This document shows positions 16,274 to 24,178 of a DNA stretch of 64,000 nt, piece after piece. The translations under genes were made by a program, and so were the position numbers. Each line of letters opens with the position of its first letter. Positions within the stretch are counted from its first letter, which is position 1. Under the pieces are notes generated by a model. It searched no databases and was not told where the DNA came from. It saw nothing but the letters and a program-made list of their open reading frames with translations. This DNA is from Streptomyces sp. NBC_00377 (GTDB taxonomy: Bacteria > Actinomycetota > Actinomycetes > Streptomycetales > Streptomycetaceae): assembly GCF_036075115.1 (NCBI RefSeq), contig NZ_CP107958.1:3038001-3102000 (forward strand), written 5' to 3'.

Positions 16274-16906
16274 TTAGTAGCACTCCTTGACACCCGTCGA
16301 CAGCGACATCTTCAGGCCGCTGAGCTTGAAGGTTCCGGCAGTGGTGGCCCACGCCGTCTGCTTCACGTCGGTTAGCGTGGCGGAGTCCGCCTGCTGAGCG
16401 AACCCGTACGGGTTGGCCGCGTCACCGCTCTTGAGGCCCGGACCCTTGTTGGCGTCCTTCGCGGCCACACCGATGTCGATGCCCCGGAACACGGCGTCCG
16501 CGCTCAGGTCCTCGACGTCGATGTAGAGGTTCTCGGCCTCGACCGGCGTACCGTTGCCGCCCGCCTTCAGCTGAAGGCTGACGGAGCCGAGCAGCGGGAT
16601 GTTCGGGGTGACCACGGACTGGCACATGTTCGTGATCGAGGCGCTCTTGAACGCCGAGACGGCAACGGCGTGAGCCGTCTTCTTGCCGTCGAGGGTGTAA
16701 CCCGAGTCGATCGCGCCGTACTGCGAGAAGCCCGTGCCTTCGAGCTTGTCGGCACTCACCTTGAACGACTGACCGGACACGCTGAACGACGCGGCCAGCG
16801 CACCCTGCGCGAGGGCGACACCTATACATGCCGTCGCTGCGACGCTGGGCACCATGACCACAGCGAAGCGCTTCCATCTGGTCCCGCCACGCACCTGGGA
16901 CTCCAT
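16274..16906 (-). CDS. DUF6230 exported protein
   Basis: A 210-residue protein with a basic N-terminus, a hydrophobic segment at about residues 12-32 (FAVVMVPSVAATACIGVALA) and a predicted beta-rich exported domain ending in KECY; a second cysteine lies in TNMCQSVV. It fits DUF6230. Such proteins are sometimes called cholesterol esterase in databases, but no GxSxG nucleophile elbow or catalytic triad is visible, so I do not use that name. The start is ATG 16906 with AGAAGGAGG four bases upstream, the strongest ribosome site of the operon, suggesting high expression of the first gene. Confidence 0.75.
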   Translation of the reverse strand: MESQVRGGTRWKRFAVVMVPSVAATACIGVALAQGALAASFSVSGQSFKVSADKLEGTGFSQYGAIDSGYTLDGKKTAHAVAVSAFKSASITNMCQSVVTPNIPLLGSVSLQLKAGGNGTPVEAENLYIDVEDLSADAVFRGIDIGVAAKDANKGPGLKSGDAANPYGFAQQADSATLTDVKQTAWATTAGTFKLSGLKMSLSTGVKECY

Positions 16907-17282
16907 ATTTCCTCCTTCTCGGACGTACATCTCCTGCCCCTGACTAGCCCCCTCGTACGGCGGCTCAGCCGGGCAGGGATGGGAGAAGTGCTACGTCCTC
17001 GGGAAGGGGAGCGCCTGTTTCGGAGGCGCGAACCGCGCACCGATCACCGGCGATCACCCCCGAGCGACAACCACTGGTCGCGCCTGACACGCATCACGCA
17101 CAACCTTGCTGGACAGGCTTCGACGCAGCGAAGACCCCCCTGTCCAAGAGCCGACTCCACTGCCGTCGGACCCTGCTCGGTGGGGACCCAGAAAACCCAT
17201 TGACCCAACCGGCTGCCGGGGTACGGGATTGGACCGAGCGTGGCCGATCGTGGTGCATTCTCGCCGCCCGCACAAGGGGGTT

Positions 17283-17300
17283 CGTTACTCGCTAGTAACG
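17283..17300. promoter_or_regulatory. TTACT-type palindrome, copy 1
   Basis: CGTTACT (17283-17289) and AGTAACG (17294-17300) are perfect 7-bp arms separated by four bases. TTACT...AGTAA palindromes are typical TetR-family operators. It lies upstream of the candidate leftward promoter of the DUF6230 operon. Confidence 0.5.
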
Positions 17301-17413
17301 GCCGGATAACCGAACAACGACCCGTAGGTCTCGACCGGCAACACAGGGTGTCATCCACGCCCGGGACAAAGCTGTTGATCGATGGACAGAAACCGACAGA
17401 CCAACGGCCAACT

Positions 17414-17428
17414 CTTACTTGCAGTAAC
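17414..17428. promoter_or_regulatory. TTACT-type palindrome, copy 2
   Basis: CTTACT (17414-17419) and AGTAAC (17423-17428) with a three-base spacer repeat the same half-site as copy 1 with one mismatch, 130 bp farther from the operon. Confidence 0.4.
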
Positions 17429-17550
17429 AGCGGCCGCGTTTACCAAGATTTGGCAAAGCGCGGCCGCAGGGGAACCACATCGGCAAAATATTCACTCGGG
17501 CACCACGCGCTCTGACGTTTAGTGACTGGTCAGAACCGGCGCCCGGCGGC

Positions 17551-18525
17551 TCAGAACAGGGCGCGCGCGAGCGCTCTGCGGGCCGCCGCCACCCTGGGGT
17601 CGTCCGGGCCCACCACGTCGAACAGTTCGAGCAGTCGCAGCCGTACGGCGTCCCGGTCGTCCCCGGCCGTCTGCCGCACGGTGTCGATGAGCCGCCCGAA
17701 GGCGTCCTCGACGTGACCACCCACCAGATCCAGGTCGGCCGCGGCGATCTGCGCCTCGACGTCCTGGGGCTTCTCGGCTGCTTCCCTGCGCACCAGCTGC
17801 GGATCCATGCCGCCCACCCGCTGGAGCAACTCGGCCTGCGCGAGACCGAGTTGCGCCTCGCTGTTGCCGGGGTCCTCGGCGAGCACGTTCTTGTACGCCT
17901 GCACGGCCCCGCCGAAGTCACCGGCATCCAGCGCCCTTACGGCCGCTTCGAGCAGCAGGTCGTGCGGCCCGACGGGCTCGGCCGGAGCCTCCTGCGGCGC
18001 GCCCTGCTCGGCGTCGGCGTCGACGGTCAGACCGGTGAGCCCGAACCGCTCCTCGGCGACCTGCACCAACTGGTCGAGGGTCTGCCGGATCTGCGTCTCC
18101 GCGGCGGCCCCCTGGAAGAGCGGCAGAGCCTGCCCCGCGACGACCGCGAAGACGGCCGGGATGCCCTGCACCCCGAACTGCTGCATCAGCATCTGGTTGG
18201 CGTCGACGTCGATCCTGGCGAGCAGGAAGCGGCCGTCGTACTCGACGGCGAGCCGCTCGAGGACCGGGCTCAACTGCTTGCAGGGCTGGCACCACTCGGC
18301 CCAGAAGTCGATGACGACGGGCACCTCGGCGGACCGCTGGAGAACCTCCCGCTCGAAGCCCGCCTCATCGACGTCGATGACGAGATCGGCCGGGGAGACG
18401 GCCCCCGCGCCGCCCTGCCGTGCCGTTTCGGCGCGCGTCTGCTCCGCCTTCGCCTTGGCCTCCTGGGCCGCCTTCACCGCGGCGAGGTCGACGACTCCGC
18501 TCATGGACATGTTCCGTGGCTGCAT
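17551..18525 (-). CDS. Thioredoxin-TPR protein (YbbN/CnoX-like) with WCQPC motif
   Basis: A 324-residue cytoplasmic protein. Residues about 48-155 are a thioredoxin fold with WCQPC at 78-82 and the cis-Pro in GIPAVF; residues about 195-324 are TPR-like helices (DLLLEAAVRALDAGDFGGAV, NSEAQLGLAQAELL). The order thioredoxin then TPR is that of YbbN/CnoX, a holdase that protects substrates and hands them to chaperones. The active-site CQPC keeps both cysteines, unlike E. coli YbbN (SxxC), so redox activity is possible. ATG 18525 has GGGGAGG about eight bases upstream. It is monocistronic and divergent from a TetR gene. Confidence 0.88.
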   Translation of the reverse strand: MQPRNMSMSGVVDLAAVKAAQEAKAKAEQTRAETARQGGAGAVSPADLVIDVDEAGFEREVLQRSAEVPVVIDFWAEWCQPCKQLSPVLERLAVEYDGRFLLARIDVDANQMLMQQFGVQGIPAVFAVVAGQALPLFQGAAAETQIRQTLDQLVQVAEERFGLTGLTVDADAEQGAPQEAPAEPVGPHDLLLEAAVRALDAGDFGGAVQAYKNVLAEDPGNSEAQLGLAQAELLQRVGGMDPQLVRREAAEKPQDVEAQIAAADLDLVGGHVEDAFGRLIDTVRQTAGDDRDAVRLRLLELFDVVGPDDPRVAAARRALARALF

Positions 18526-18662
18526 GCGTCTATCCTCCCCCGTCCGCGCGCCTGCGTGAAAACCGTTCCGAATACGTCCCGAACATCCCGAACACGAGCA
18601 CCGGGGTCCCCACCCCGCACCCCGCCGGGCCGGTCGGCCCGCGCACGTCCCGCGCGAGCTTT

Positions 18663-18679
18663 CGCTACGAGTCGTAGCG
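18663..18679. promoter_or_regulatory. 17-bp palindrome, putative TetR operator
   Basis: CGCTACGA (18663-18670) and TCGTAGCG (18672-18679) are perfect 8-bp arms around a single G. It lies 87 bp before the tetR start and 138 bp before the divergent thioredoxin-TPR start, where autoregulation and control of the neighbour would both be possible. Confidence 0.6.
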
Positions 18680-18765
18680 TAATGGCACGGGGTGCCTCCG
18701 CAACACCACCCCTCGGTGATCTCCCTCACGGAAGCCCGCGACAAACCGCCGGTTATGGTCGGGGA

Positions 18766-19416
18766 ATGCAGACCCGCACCCCCGCCTGCCGTCCCGGCCG
18801 TCCGCGCAGCGCCGCCGCGGACACCGCGATCCTGGCCGCGACCCGGGAGGCGCTGGTCGAACTGGGCTGGTCGAAGCTGACGCTGGGAGACGTGGCGACG
18901 CGCGCCGGCGTCGCCAAGACGACCCTCTACCGCCGCTGGGCCGGCAAGAACGAACTGGTCGTCGACGCGGTCGCGGAACTGTTCGGCGAACTCGAACTCC
19001 CGGACCGCGGCAGCCTCGCCGCCGACATCGAGGGCGTCGTCCTCCAGTTCGCGGCGATCCTGGCCCGGCCGGAGGCCAAGAGCGGCCTGATGGCGGCGGT
19101 CGCCGAGTCCACCCGCGACGACGCCCTGCGTGAACGCATCCGGGCCTCCATCGTCGATCCGCAGAAGGACCTGGTGCTGGAGGGCCGGGCCCGCGCCCAG
19201 GCCCGCGGCGAACTCCCCGCGCAGACCGACCCGGCCGAGGCGGCCCGCACGGTCGACCTCATCTTCGACGTCGTGGCGGGTGCGGTGGTCCACCGCACCC
19301 TGGTCAGCGCGGAACCGGCGGACGAGGAATGGGTGCGCAGCTTCACCCGGGTCCTGCTGCTCGGCCTGACGGCGTCCACCGGGCCGGCCGGGGAAGACCC
19401 TGCCGACCGGACGTGA
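18766..19416 (+). CDS. TetR-family transcriptional regulator
   Basis: A 216-residue regulator with an N-terminal TetR helix-turn-helix (residues about 17-65; KLTLGDVATRAGVAKTTLYRRW) and a C-terminal ligand domain of the TetR_C_16/AcrR-like type (ARPEAKSGLMAAVAESTRDD). The effector is unknown. ATG 18766 begins where similarity to TetR proteins begins; TATGGT at 18754-18759 lies six bases before it, suggesting a leaderless message. The 17-bp palindrome at 18663-18679 is the likely operator. It converges on icmA, with a G-quadruplex motif and a dispersed repeat between. Confidence 0.88.
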   Translation: MQTRTPACRPGRPRSAAADTAILAATREALVELGWSKLTLGDVATRAGVAKTTLYRRWAGKNELVVDAVAELFGELELPDRGSLAADIEGVVLQFAAILARPEAKSGLMAAVAESTRDDALRERIRASIVDPQKDLVLEGRARAQARGELPAQTDPAEAARTVDLIFDVVAGAVVHRTLVSAEPADEEWVRSFTRVLLLGLTASTGPAGEDPADRT

Positions 19417-19432
19417 GGTCGGCGAGAGCCTT

Positions 19433-19457
19433 CCCCAGCCCCCATCCCCCATCCCCC
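19433..19457 (-). other. G-quadruplex motif (G4 on the minus strand)
   Basis: Read on the + strand, runs of 4, 5, 5 and 5 cytosines are separated by exactly two bases each (AG, AT, AT). The complement is a near-ideal four-run G-quadruplex with 2-nt loops. It sits 17 bp past the tetR stop in the convergent tetR/icmA gap. Confidence 0.7.
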
Positions 19458-19675
19458 GGCCCTCGCCCGCCCTGACCCTCCGCCCCCGCGACGGCCCCCG
19501 TCCCCGCCTCCGCACCGGCCCGCCTCGGCCGCGGCCGAACCCCGTCCGGGGTCCGGCCGGGGCCCGCGCTTCCGCCGATCGCCGTCAGGGCCCACGCAGC
19601 CGCCGAGCGCCGTCGGGATCCGCCCCCGCGCCGATCGCCCGTCGAGGGCCGCGCCCGCGCCTGTGCTGCCGGTGG

Positions 19676-19844
19676 CTAGTGCCGCGGCGGGCAACGTTTG
19701 CCCGTCAAGGAGCGGCGTCCGGTGCGTGCTCTCGGCGTGCCGGCCGGAAGTCCTCGTACTGGACGTACCTGGGCTTTCGGCCGGTGCGGCGAGAGTGCGT
19801 GCCGGGCGTCGCGACGGGGCGAACGTTGCCTGTCGCGGCACTAG
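19676..19844. repeat. 169-bp imperfect-palindromic repeat element (MITE/REP-like)
   Basis: The element begins CTAGTGCCGCGGCGGGCAAC at 19676 and ends with its near-complement at 19844. The terminal 29 bp match in 26 positions when one end is complemented, and the inner arms (about 19705-19760 and 19765-19815) also pair, so the single strand folds into one long hairpin. The CTAG at each end is perfect. I recall very similar sequences scattered through Streptomyces genomes, often mis-annotated as small proteins. It separates convergent tetR and icmA, so it may also act as a terminator, and its last bases supply the icmA stop codon. Confidence 0.75.
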
Positions 19845-21541
19845 AACCCCGGGGGCTCGGTGTACACCCCCCACTCCTCCCGCAGCACGTCGCAGATCTC
19901 CCCGAGCGTCGCCTCGGCCCGTACGGCGTCCAGCATCGGCCCGATCATGTTGGAGCCGTCTCGGGCCGCGCCCAGCATGGCGGCGAGCGCGCCTCGCACC
20001 GCCGTCCCGTCCCGGGCGGCCTTGCGCGCGCCGAGTTCCCGCACCTGCTCCCGCTCCACCTCGTGGCTGACCCGCAGGATCTCCAGGTCCCCGGTCACCG
20101 ACCCGGTGTGCGCGTTGACGCCGACGACCCTCTTCTCCCCCTTCTCCAGGGCCCGCTGGTACCGGAACGCCGCCTCCGCGATCTCACCGGTGAACCAGCC
20201 GTCCTCGATCCCGCGCAGGATTCCCGAGGTGACCGGCCCGATGGGGTGCCGCCCGTCGGGGTGGGCCCGCAGCCCCCGCTCCCGGATCTGCTCGAAGATC
20301 TTCTCGGCGTCGGCCTCGATCCGGTCCGTCAGCTGCTCGACGTACCAGGAACCTCCCAGCGGATCGGCGACGTTGGCGACCCCGGTCTCCTCCATCAGCA
20401 CCTGCTGGGTGCGCAGCGCGATCTCCGCCGCCTGCGCGCTCGGCAGCGCGAGGGTCTCGTCGAGGGCGTTCGTGTGCAGCGAGTTGGTCCCGCCGAGCAC
20501 GGCCGCCAGGGCCTCCACGGCCGTCCGTACGACGTTGTTGTACGGCTGCTGGGCGGTCAGCGAGACCCCGGCGGTCTGGGTGTGGAAGCGCAGCCACTGC
20601 GCCTTCTCGGACGTCGCCCCGTAGACGTCCCGCATCCAGCGCGCCCAGATCCTGCGCGCCGCGCGGAACTTGGCGATCTCCTCGAAGAAGTCGACGTGCG
20701 CGTCGAAGAAGAAGGACAGCCCGGGCGCGAACACGTCCACGTCGAGACCGCGGCTGAGCCCCAGTTCCACGTACCCGAAGCCGTCCGCCAGCGTGTACGC
20801 GAGTTCCTGAGCGGCCGTCGCACCGGCCTCGCGGATGTGGTAGCCGGAGACCGAGAGCGGCTTGTAGGCGGGGATGGCGGCCGCGCAGTACTCCATCAGG
20901 TCGCCGATGAGGCGCAAGTGCGGCTCGGGCCGGAAGAGCCACTCCTTCTGGGCGATGTACTCCTTGAAGATGTCCGTCTGGAGGGTGCCGTTGAGGACGC
21001 CCGGGTCGACGCCCTGCCGTTCGGCGGCGACGAGGTACATGCAGAAGACGGGGACGGCCGGCCCGCTGATCGTCATGGAGGTCGTGACGTCGCCGAGCGG
21101 GATGTCCTTGAACAGGACCTCCATGTCGGCGGCCGAGTCGACGGCGACCCCGCAGTGCCCGACCTCGCCCAGCGAGCGCCGGTCGTCGGAGTCGTGGCCC
21201 ATGAGCGTCGGCATGTCGAAGGCCACGGACAGACCGCCGCCGCCGTTGGCCAGGATCATCTTGTAGCGCTCGTTGGTCTGCTCGGCGTTGCCGAACCCGG
21301 CGAACTGCCGGATGGTCCACGTACGGCCGCGGTAGCCGGTCGGGTACAGGCCGCGCGTGAAGGGGTACTCCCCCGGCCAGCCGATCCGCTCGAACCCGTC
21401 GTACGAGTCACCCGGCCGCGGTCCGTACACGGGCTCCACGGCGTCCCCGGAGAGCGTGCTGAAGTCCGCCTCACGCTTACGTGAAGCGTCGTACCGGGCC
21501 TGCCAGCGACGGCGGCCCTCCTCGATGGCGTCAGCGTCCAT
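19841..21541 (-). CDS. icmA: Isobutyryl-CoA mutase large subunit
   Basis: A 566-residue acyl-CoA mutase large subunit without the C-terminal B12-binding domain, as expected for IcmA, which needs a separate IcmB (not in this window). It interconverts isobutyryl-CoA and n-butyryl-CoA by an adenosylcobalamin radical mechanism. Two residues decide substrate: Phe80 (TIRQFAGF) and Gln198 (EYIAQKEW), where methylmalonyl-CoA mutases have Tyr and Arg; both match isobutyryl-CoA mutase. The ATG at 21541 is preceded by a 24-bp palindrome overlapping the probable -10. The stop codon TAG is the first triplet of the adjoining repeat element. meaB and pduO in this window support the same chemistry. Confidence 0.96.
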   Translation of the reverse strand: MDADAIEEGRRRWQARYDASRKREADFSTLSGDAVEPVYGPRPGDSYDGFERIGWPGEYPFTRGLYPTGYRGRTWTIRQFAGFGNAEQTNERYKMILANGGGGLSVAFDMPTLMGHDSDDRRSLGEVGHCGVAVDSAADMEVLFKDIPLGDVTTSMTISGPAVPVFCMYLVAAERQGVDPGVLNGTLQTDIFKEYIAQKEWLFRPEPHLRLIGDLMEYCAAAIPAYKPLSVSGYHIREAGATAAQELAYTLADGFGYVELGLSRGLDVDVFAPGLSFFFDAHVDFFEEIAKFRAARRIWARWMRDVYGATSEKAQWLRFHTQTAGVSLTAQQPYNNVVRTAVEALAAVLGGTNSLHTNALDETLALPSAQAAEIALRTQQVLMEETGVANVADPLGGSWYVEQLTDRIEADAEKIFEQIRERGLRAHPDGRHPIGPVTSGILRGIEDGWFTGEIAEAAFRYQRALEKGEKRVVGVNAHTGSVTGDLEILRVSHEVEREQVRELGARKAARDGTAVRGALAAMLGAARDGSNMIGPMLDAVRAEATLGEICDVLREEWGVYTEPPGF

Positions 21542-21548
21542 GCACCAA

Positions 21549-21572
21549 ATTTACTAGGACGTCCAAGTAAAT
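21549..21572. promoter_or_regulatory. 24-bp near-perfect palindrome at the icmA promoter
   Basis: Arms ATTTACT (21549-21555) and AGTAAAT (21566-21572) flank the core palindrome GGACGTCC (21557-21564); only one base pair of twelve is mismatched. On the minus strand TAGTAA in the distal arm is about nine bases before the ATG and fits a -10 box, so a bound protein would block initiation. Confidence 0.65.
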
Positions 21573-21626
21573 GTCGACGCGAAACCCCCGAAACCCTCAG
21601 GGCATCCGTTGACGGTCCACGAGAGG

Positions 21627-21694
21627 CCGCCGCATACACACACGCGCGCGTGGATGTAGTCACGGCCACGCGTGCGTGCGTGTGAGTACGGCGG
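21627..21694 (-). terminator. Long imperfect hairpin downstream of the MFS-MarR-DUF3817 operon
   Basis: 21627-21653 and 21666-21694 are complementary over about 27-29 positions with a few mismatches, including a CACACACGCG / CGTGCGTGTG purine-pyrimidine alternation. It lies between the DUF3817 stop and the icmA promoter, where a terminator is expected. The alternating CG/TG run could also adopt Z-DNA. Confidence 0.5.
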
Positions 21695-21809
21695 CGGGAG
21701 CTGCGCCGGTCCCAGCGAGGTCAGAGGTCAGACGTCGGACGTCCGGGGCCGTGCAGAACCAGGCGATGCAGGAGCGGGTCGTGCGGGACCAGGGGGCCGG
21801 GCCCGCTCT

Positions 21810-22148
21810 CTAGGCCTTGGCGGCCACGGGAGCCCCGTCCGGGGTCCCGGCAGCCAGCTCGTGGCTGATCCTGCGCTCCACGAAGAAGGCGGCCGTCGGA
21901 ACGGTTCCGGCCAGCAGCACCCACAGCTGCTTGCCGACCGGCCACTTCGCCTTGGAGCCCAGGTCGAAGGCGAAGACCAGGTAGAGGACGTAGAGCCAGC
22001 CGTGCGCGATGGCGACGACGCGGGTGAAGTCCGCGGCCCCGTCGACGTCCAGGCCGTACTTGGCGATCATGCCCAGGCACAGCAGGACCAGCAGCACACC
22101 GGTGACATAGGCCAGGACGCGGTAGCGGGTCAGCACGCTCTTCTTCAT
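21810..22148 (-). CDS. DUF3817 membrane protein, copy 1
   Basis: A 112-residue protein with three membrane segments (VLAYVTGVLLVLLCLGMI, VVAIAHGWLYVLYLVFAF, LWVLLAGTVPTAAFFVERRI). The conserved HGWLYVLYL and FFVERR motifs define DUF3817 (YdzA-like) proteins of unknown function. It is the last gene after MFS and marR on the same strand with a 43-bp gap. A second copy lies at 27356-27700. Confidence 0.8.
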   Translation of the reverse strand: MKKSVLTRYRVLAYVTGVLLVLLCLGMIAKYGLDVDGAADFTRVVAIAHGWLYVLYLVFAFDLGSKAKWPVGKQLWVLLAGTVPTAAFFVERRISHELAAGTPDGAPVAAKA

Positions 22149-22191
22149 GCCGTCGAGCGTAACGACCCGTTCCGGGAGATCTTGCCCCGGG

Positions 22192-22701
22192 TCACTCCTC
22201 GTCGAAGTCGTGCGCGGCGACCCGCAACGGCCTGAGCATCGCGAAGATCTCCCCGCACTCCTCGGCGTCGTACACCCCGAGGCCGAAGTCCATCGCCATC
22301 AGGTCGCGGGTGGCCGCCTCGACGACCTCGCGGCCCTTGTCGGTGATGACGGCGAGGGTGCCCCGGCCGTCGTTGGGGTTGGGACGCCGGGCCACCAGAC
22401 CGGACTTGACCAGGCGGTCCACCGTGTTCGTCACCGAGGTGGGGTGCACCTGGAGCCGCTCGCCGATCTTCGACATGGTCAGCTCGCCCTCCTTGGAGAA
22501 GGTGAGCAGCACCAGCGCCTCGAAGCGCGCGAACGTCAGGCCGTACGGCTTGACGACGGCGTCGACCTCGGCGAGCAGGATCTGGTGCGCGCGCATGATC
22601 GAGGTGATCGCGGCCATGGACGGCACGCTCCCCCAGCGCTGCTTCCAGAGCTCGTCTGCGCGGGCGATGGGGTCGAAGGGGAGACTGGGCGGTTTCGGCA
22701 C
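22192..22701 (-). CDS. MarR-family regulator
   Basis: A 169-residue MarR protein with the winged helix at residues about 60-125 (LTMSKIGERLQVHPTSVTNTVDRLVKSGLVARRPNPNDGR, key wing residues DGRG). The N-terminal and C-terminal helices form the dimer interface. The GTG start is 11 bp after the MFS stop codon on the same strand, and DUF3817 follows, so regulator and exporter are probably cotranscribed. MarR proteins with adjacent MFS pumps usually respond to phenolic ligands or drugs; the ligand here is unknown. Confidence 0.88.
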   Translation of the reverse strand: MPKPPSLPFDPIARADELWKQRWGSVPSMAAITSIMRAHQILLAEVDAVVKPYGLTFARFEALVLLTFSKEGELTMSKIGERLQVHPTSVTNTVDRLVKSGLVARRPNPNDGRGTLAVITDKGREVVEAATRDLMAMDFGLGVYDAEECGEIFAMLRPLRVAAHDFDEE

Positions 22702-22712
22702 GCCTCGAGACC

Positions 22713-24161
22713 TTACCGGCCGGTCACATCATGGTCAGCCCCGTCTCGCCTTTCGGTCCGCCGGACCTCCCGGGCCACCAGTACGCAGCAGACCGTCCCC
22801 AGCGCACCCGCCCCCGCGACGGCGCCCGTCACTCCGACGAGTTCCGCGGCCACGCCCGCCAGGGCCATGCCGACACCCTGGAACGTCATGAGCCCTGCGG
22901 TCAGCAGCGTCATGGCCCGTCCGCGCAGTTCCTCGGGCACGTCCCGGACGATCCACTGGTCGAGGCCGAGGGTGTACGCCGCCCCGGCGCCCGAGACCAC
23001 CAGCAGCAGCAGCGAGACGGCGAGGCCGGGGTGGAGTGCGTACCCGAGATACGGCAGCAGGGTCACACAGACGAGGGGCAGCGCGATGCGCTCACGGGTG
23101 ACCGGGCGCAGCCGGGATCCCGCGTACAGCTCGCCGGCGACCGCTCCGACCGGCAGGGCGCACATCAGCAGGCCCAGGCCGGTGGAACCGGCGCCGAGGT
23201 CGTCGGCGTAGGGCGCGGACAGCGCCTCCGGGGCGACGGTGAAGACCGGCGGCACCCAGAAGAGCAGCAGCAGGGCACGCACCCGCCGGTCGGCGAGGAT
23301 CTGCCGGGCGCCCCTGAGCGAGTCCGTGACCAGCGCACCGCCGGTCCGGGCCCGGGCAGGGCGGCGGCGGGTGCCGAGGCGCAGCAGGGCTGCGGAGGCG
23401 AGGAACGTGCCGACGGTGACGAGGAGGGCGTGGCGCGGAGAGGCGACGGTGAGCAGCAGCCCGCCGAGTCCGAAGCCGGCGAGCAGCGCGCTCTGCGCGG
23501 TGATGCGCAGCAGGGAGCGGCCGAGGACGAACAGGTCGCCCTCGCCGAGGATGTCCGCGAGGGTGGCCATCCGGGTGCCCGCGAAGACCGGCGAGACGAC
23601 GGCGAGGCAGCAGCGCAGGGCGAGCAGGACCGCAAGGGGCGCGCCCGACGCCGTCATCGGCAGGACGCACACCGCGCACACCAGGTCGCAGCCCACCAGC
23701 ACGCGCCGGGCCGGGAAGCGGTCGGCCACCCCGGCGAGCAGGGTGCCGCCGACGACGTAGGGCAGGAAGCCGAGGGCCCAGGCCAGGGCGCTCATCAGCG
23801 GCGAGCCGGTCAGGTCGTAGACCAGGACGGACAGCGCGAGCTCGGCGACGATCACCCCGAGCATGGACAGCAGGTGCGCGGCGAAGACGGCCCGGAACTC
23901 ACGGACGGCGAAGACACGGAGGTAACCGGCGGGCGGCGTCCTGACCGGGGGTGTCGGGGACGTCGCGGGTGTCCGGGGTGCCGGGGGCGTCCGGGACGTG
24001 TGGGGTGCCGGGGGCGTCTCGGGTGTCGGGGGTGCCGGGGGCGTCCGGGACGTGTGGGGTGCCGGGGGCGTCTCGGGTGTCGGGGGCGTCTCGGGAGTGG
24101 TGACTTCTGGCATGGCAGCAGCGTGCTCGGGCGGAGGCGAGGGCCCTAGAGTTTCGGACAC
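22713..24161 (-). CDS. MFS transporter with Thr/Pro-rich N-terminal repeats
   Basis: A 482-residue major facilitator superfamily permease. About 75 N-terminal residues are cytoplasmic and Thr/Pro-rich with a duplicated 18-residue unit; twelve membrane helices follow from residue ~82 (LRVFAVREFRAVFAAHLLSML). The loop GVADRFPARRVLVG is the MFS loop 2-3 motif. Substrate is unknown; MarR partner suggests drug or metabolite export. The GTG at 24161 opens the frame, but ATG 24113 (residue 17) is an alternative. If the GTG is right, only 17 bp separate it from the divergent regulator gene. Confidence 0.82.
   Translation of the reverse strand: MSETLGPSPPPEHAAAMPEVTTPETPPTPETPPAPHTSRTPPAPPTPETPPAPHTSRTPPAPRTPATSPTPPVRTPPAGYLRVFAVREFRAVFAAHLLSMLGVIVAELALSVLVYDLTGSPLMSALAWALGFLPYVVGGTLLAGVADRFPARRVLVGCDLVCAVCVLPMTASGAPLAVLLALRCCLAVVSPVFAGTRMATLADILGEGDLFVLGRSLLRITAQSALLAGFGLGGLLLTVASPRHALLVTVGTFLASAALLRLGTRRRPARARTGGALVTDSLRGARQILADRRVRALLLLFWVPPVFTVAPEALSAPYADDLGAGSTGLGLLMCALPVGAVAGELYAGSRLRPVTRERIALPLVCVTLLPYLGYALHPGLAVSLLLLVVSGAGAAYTLGLDQWIVRDVPEELRGRAMTLLTAGLMTFQGVGMALAGVAAELVGVTGAVAGAGALGTVCCVLVAREVRRTERRDGADHDVTGR
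23975..24082 (-). repeat. 54-bp direct duplication in the MFS gene
   Basis: Two copies offset by exactly 54 bp (23975 onward and 24029 onward) encode TPETPPAPHTSRTPPAPP twice, preceded and followed by partial copies. The unit is a multiple of three, so copy-number change keeps the frame. Confidence 0.85.
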
Positions 24162-24178
24162 AGCCGAATGTTCGAAGG

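Larger units (their letters stand above)
16907..17550. other. 644-bp non-coding region upstream of the DUF6230 operon
   Basis: No convincing gene is present; short frames here have no ribosome site or family similarity and the base composition is lower in G+C than in flanking genes. It contains two related palindromes (17283-17300 and 17414-17428) and a possible leftward promoter TTGTGC-17 bp-CACGAT on the complement of about 17244-17272. A 350-nt leader for the DUF6230 operon would follow if that promoter is right. Confidence 0.5.

Noticed and set aside
16274..16906. Annotation of DUF6230 as cholesterol esterase
   Set aside because: No GxSxG motif or catalytic triad is visible in the 210 residues.
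17240..17515. 91-codon rightward frame upstream of the DUF6230 operon
   Set aside because: No ribosome site, no family pattern, unusual composition; treated as non-coding.
19679..19849. Small protein-like frames such as RKSSYWTYLGFRPVRRECVP inside the repeat
   Set aside because: The stretch is the hairpin of a dispersed repeat; similar frames in databases are mis-annotations of it.
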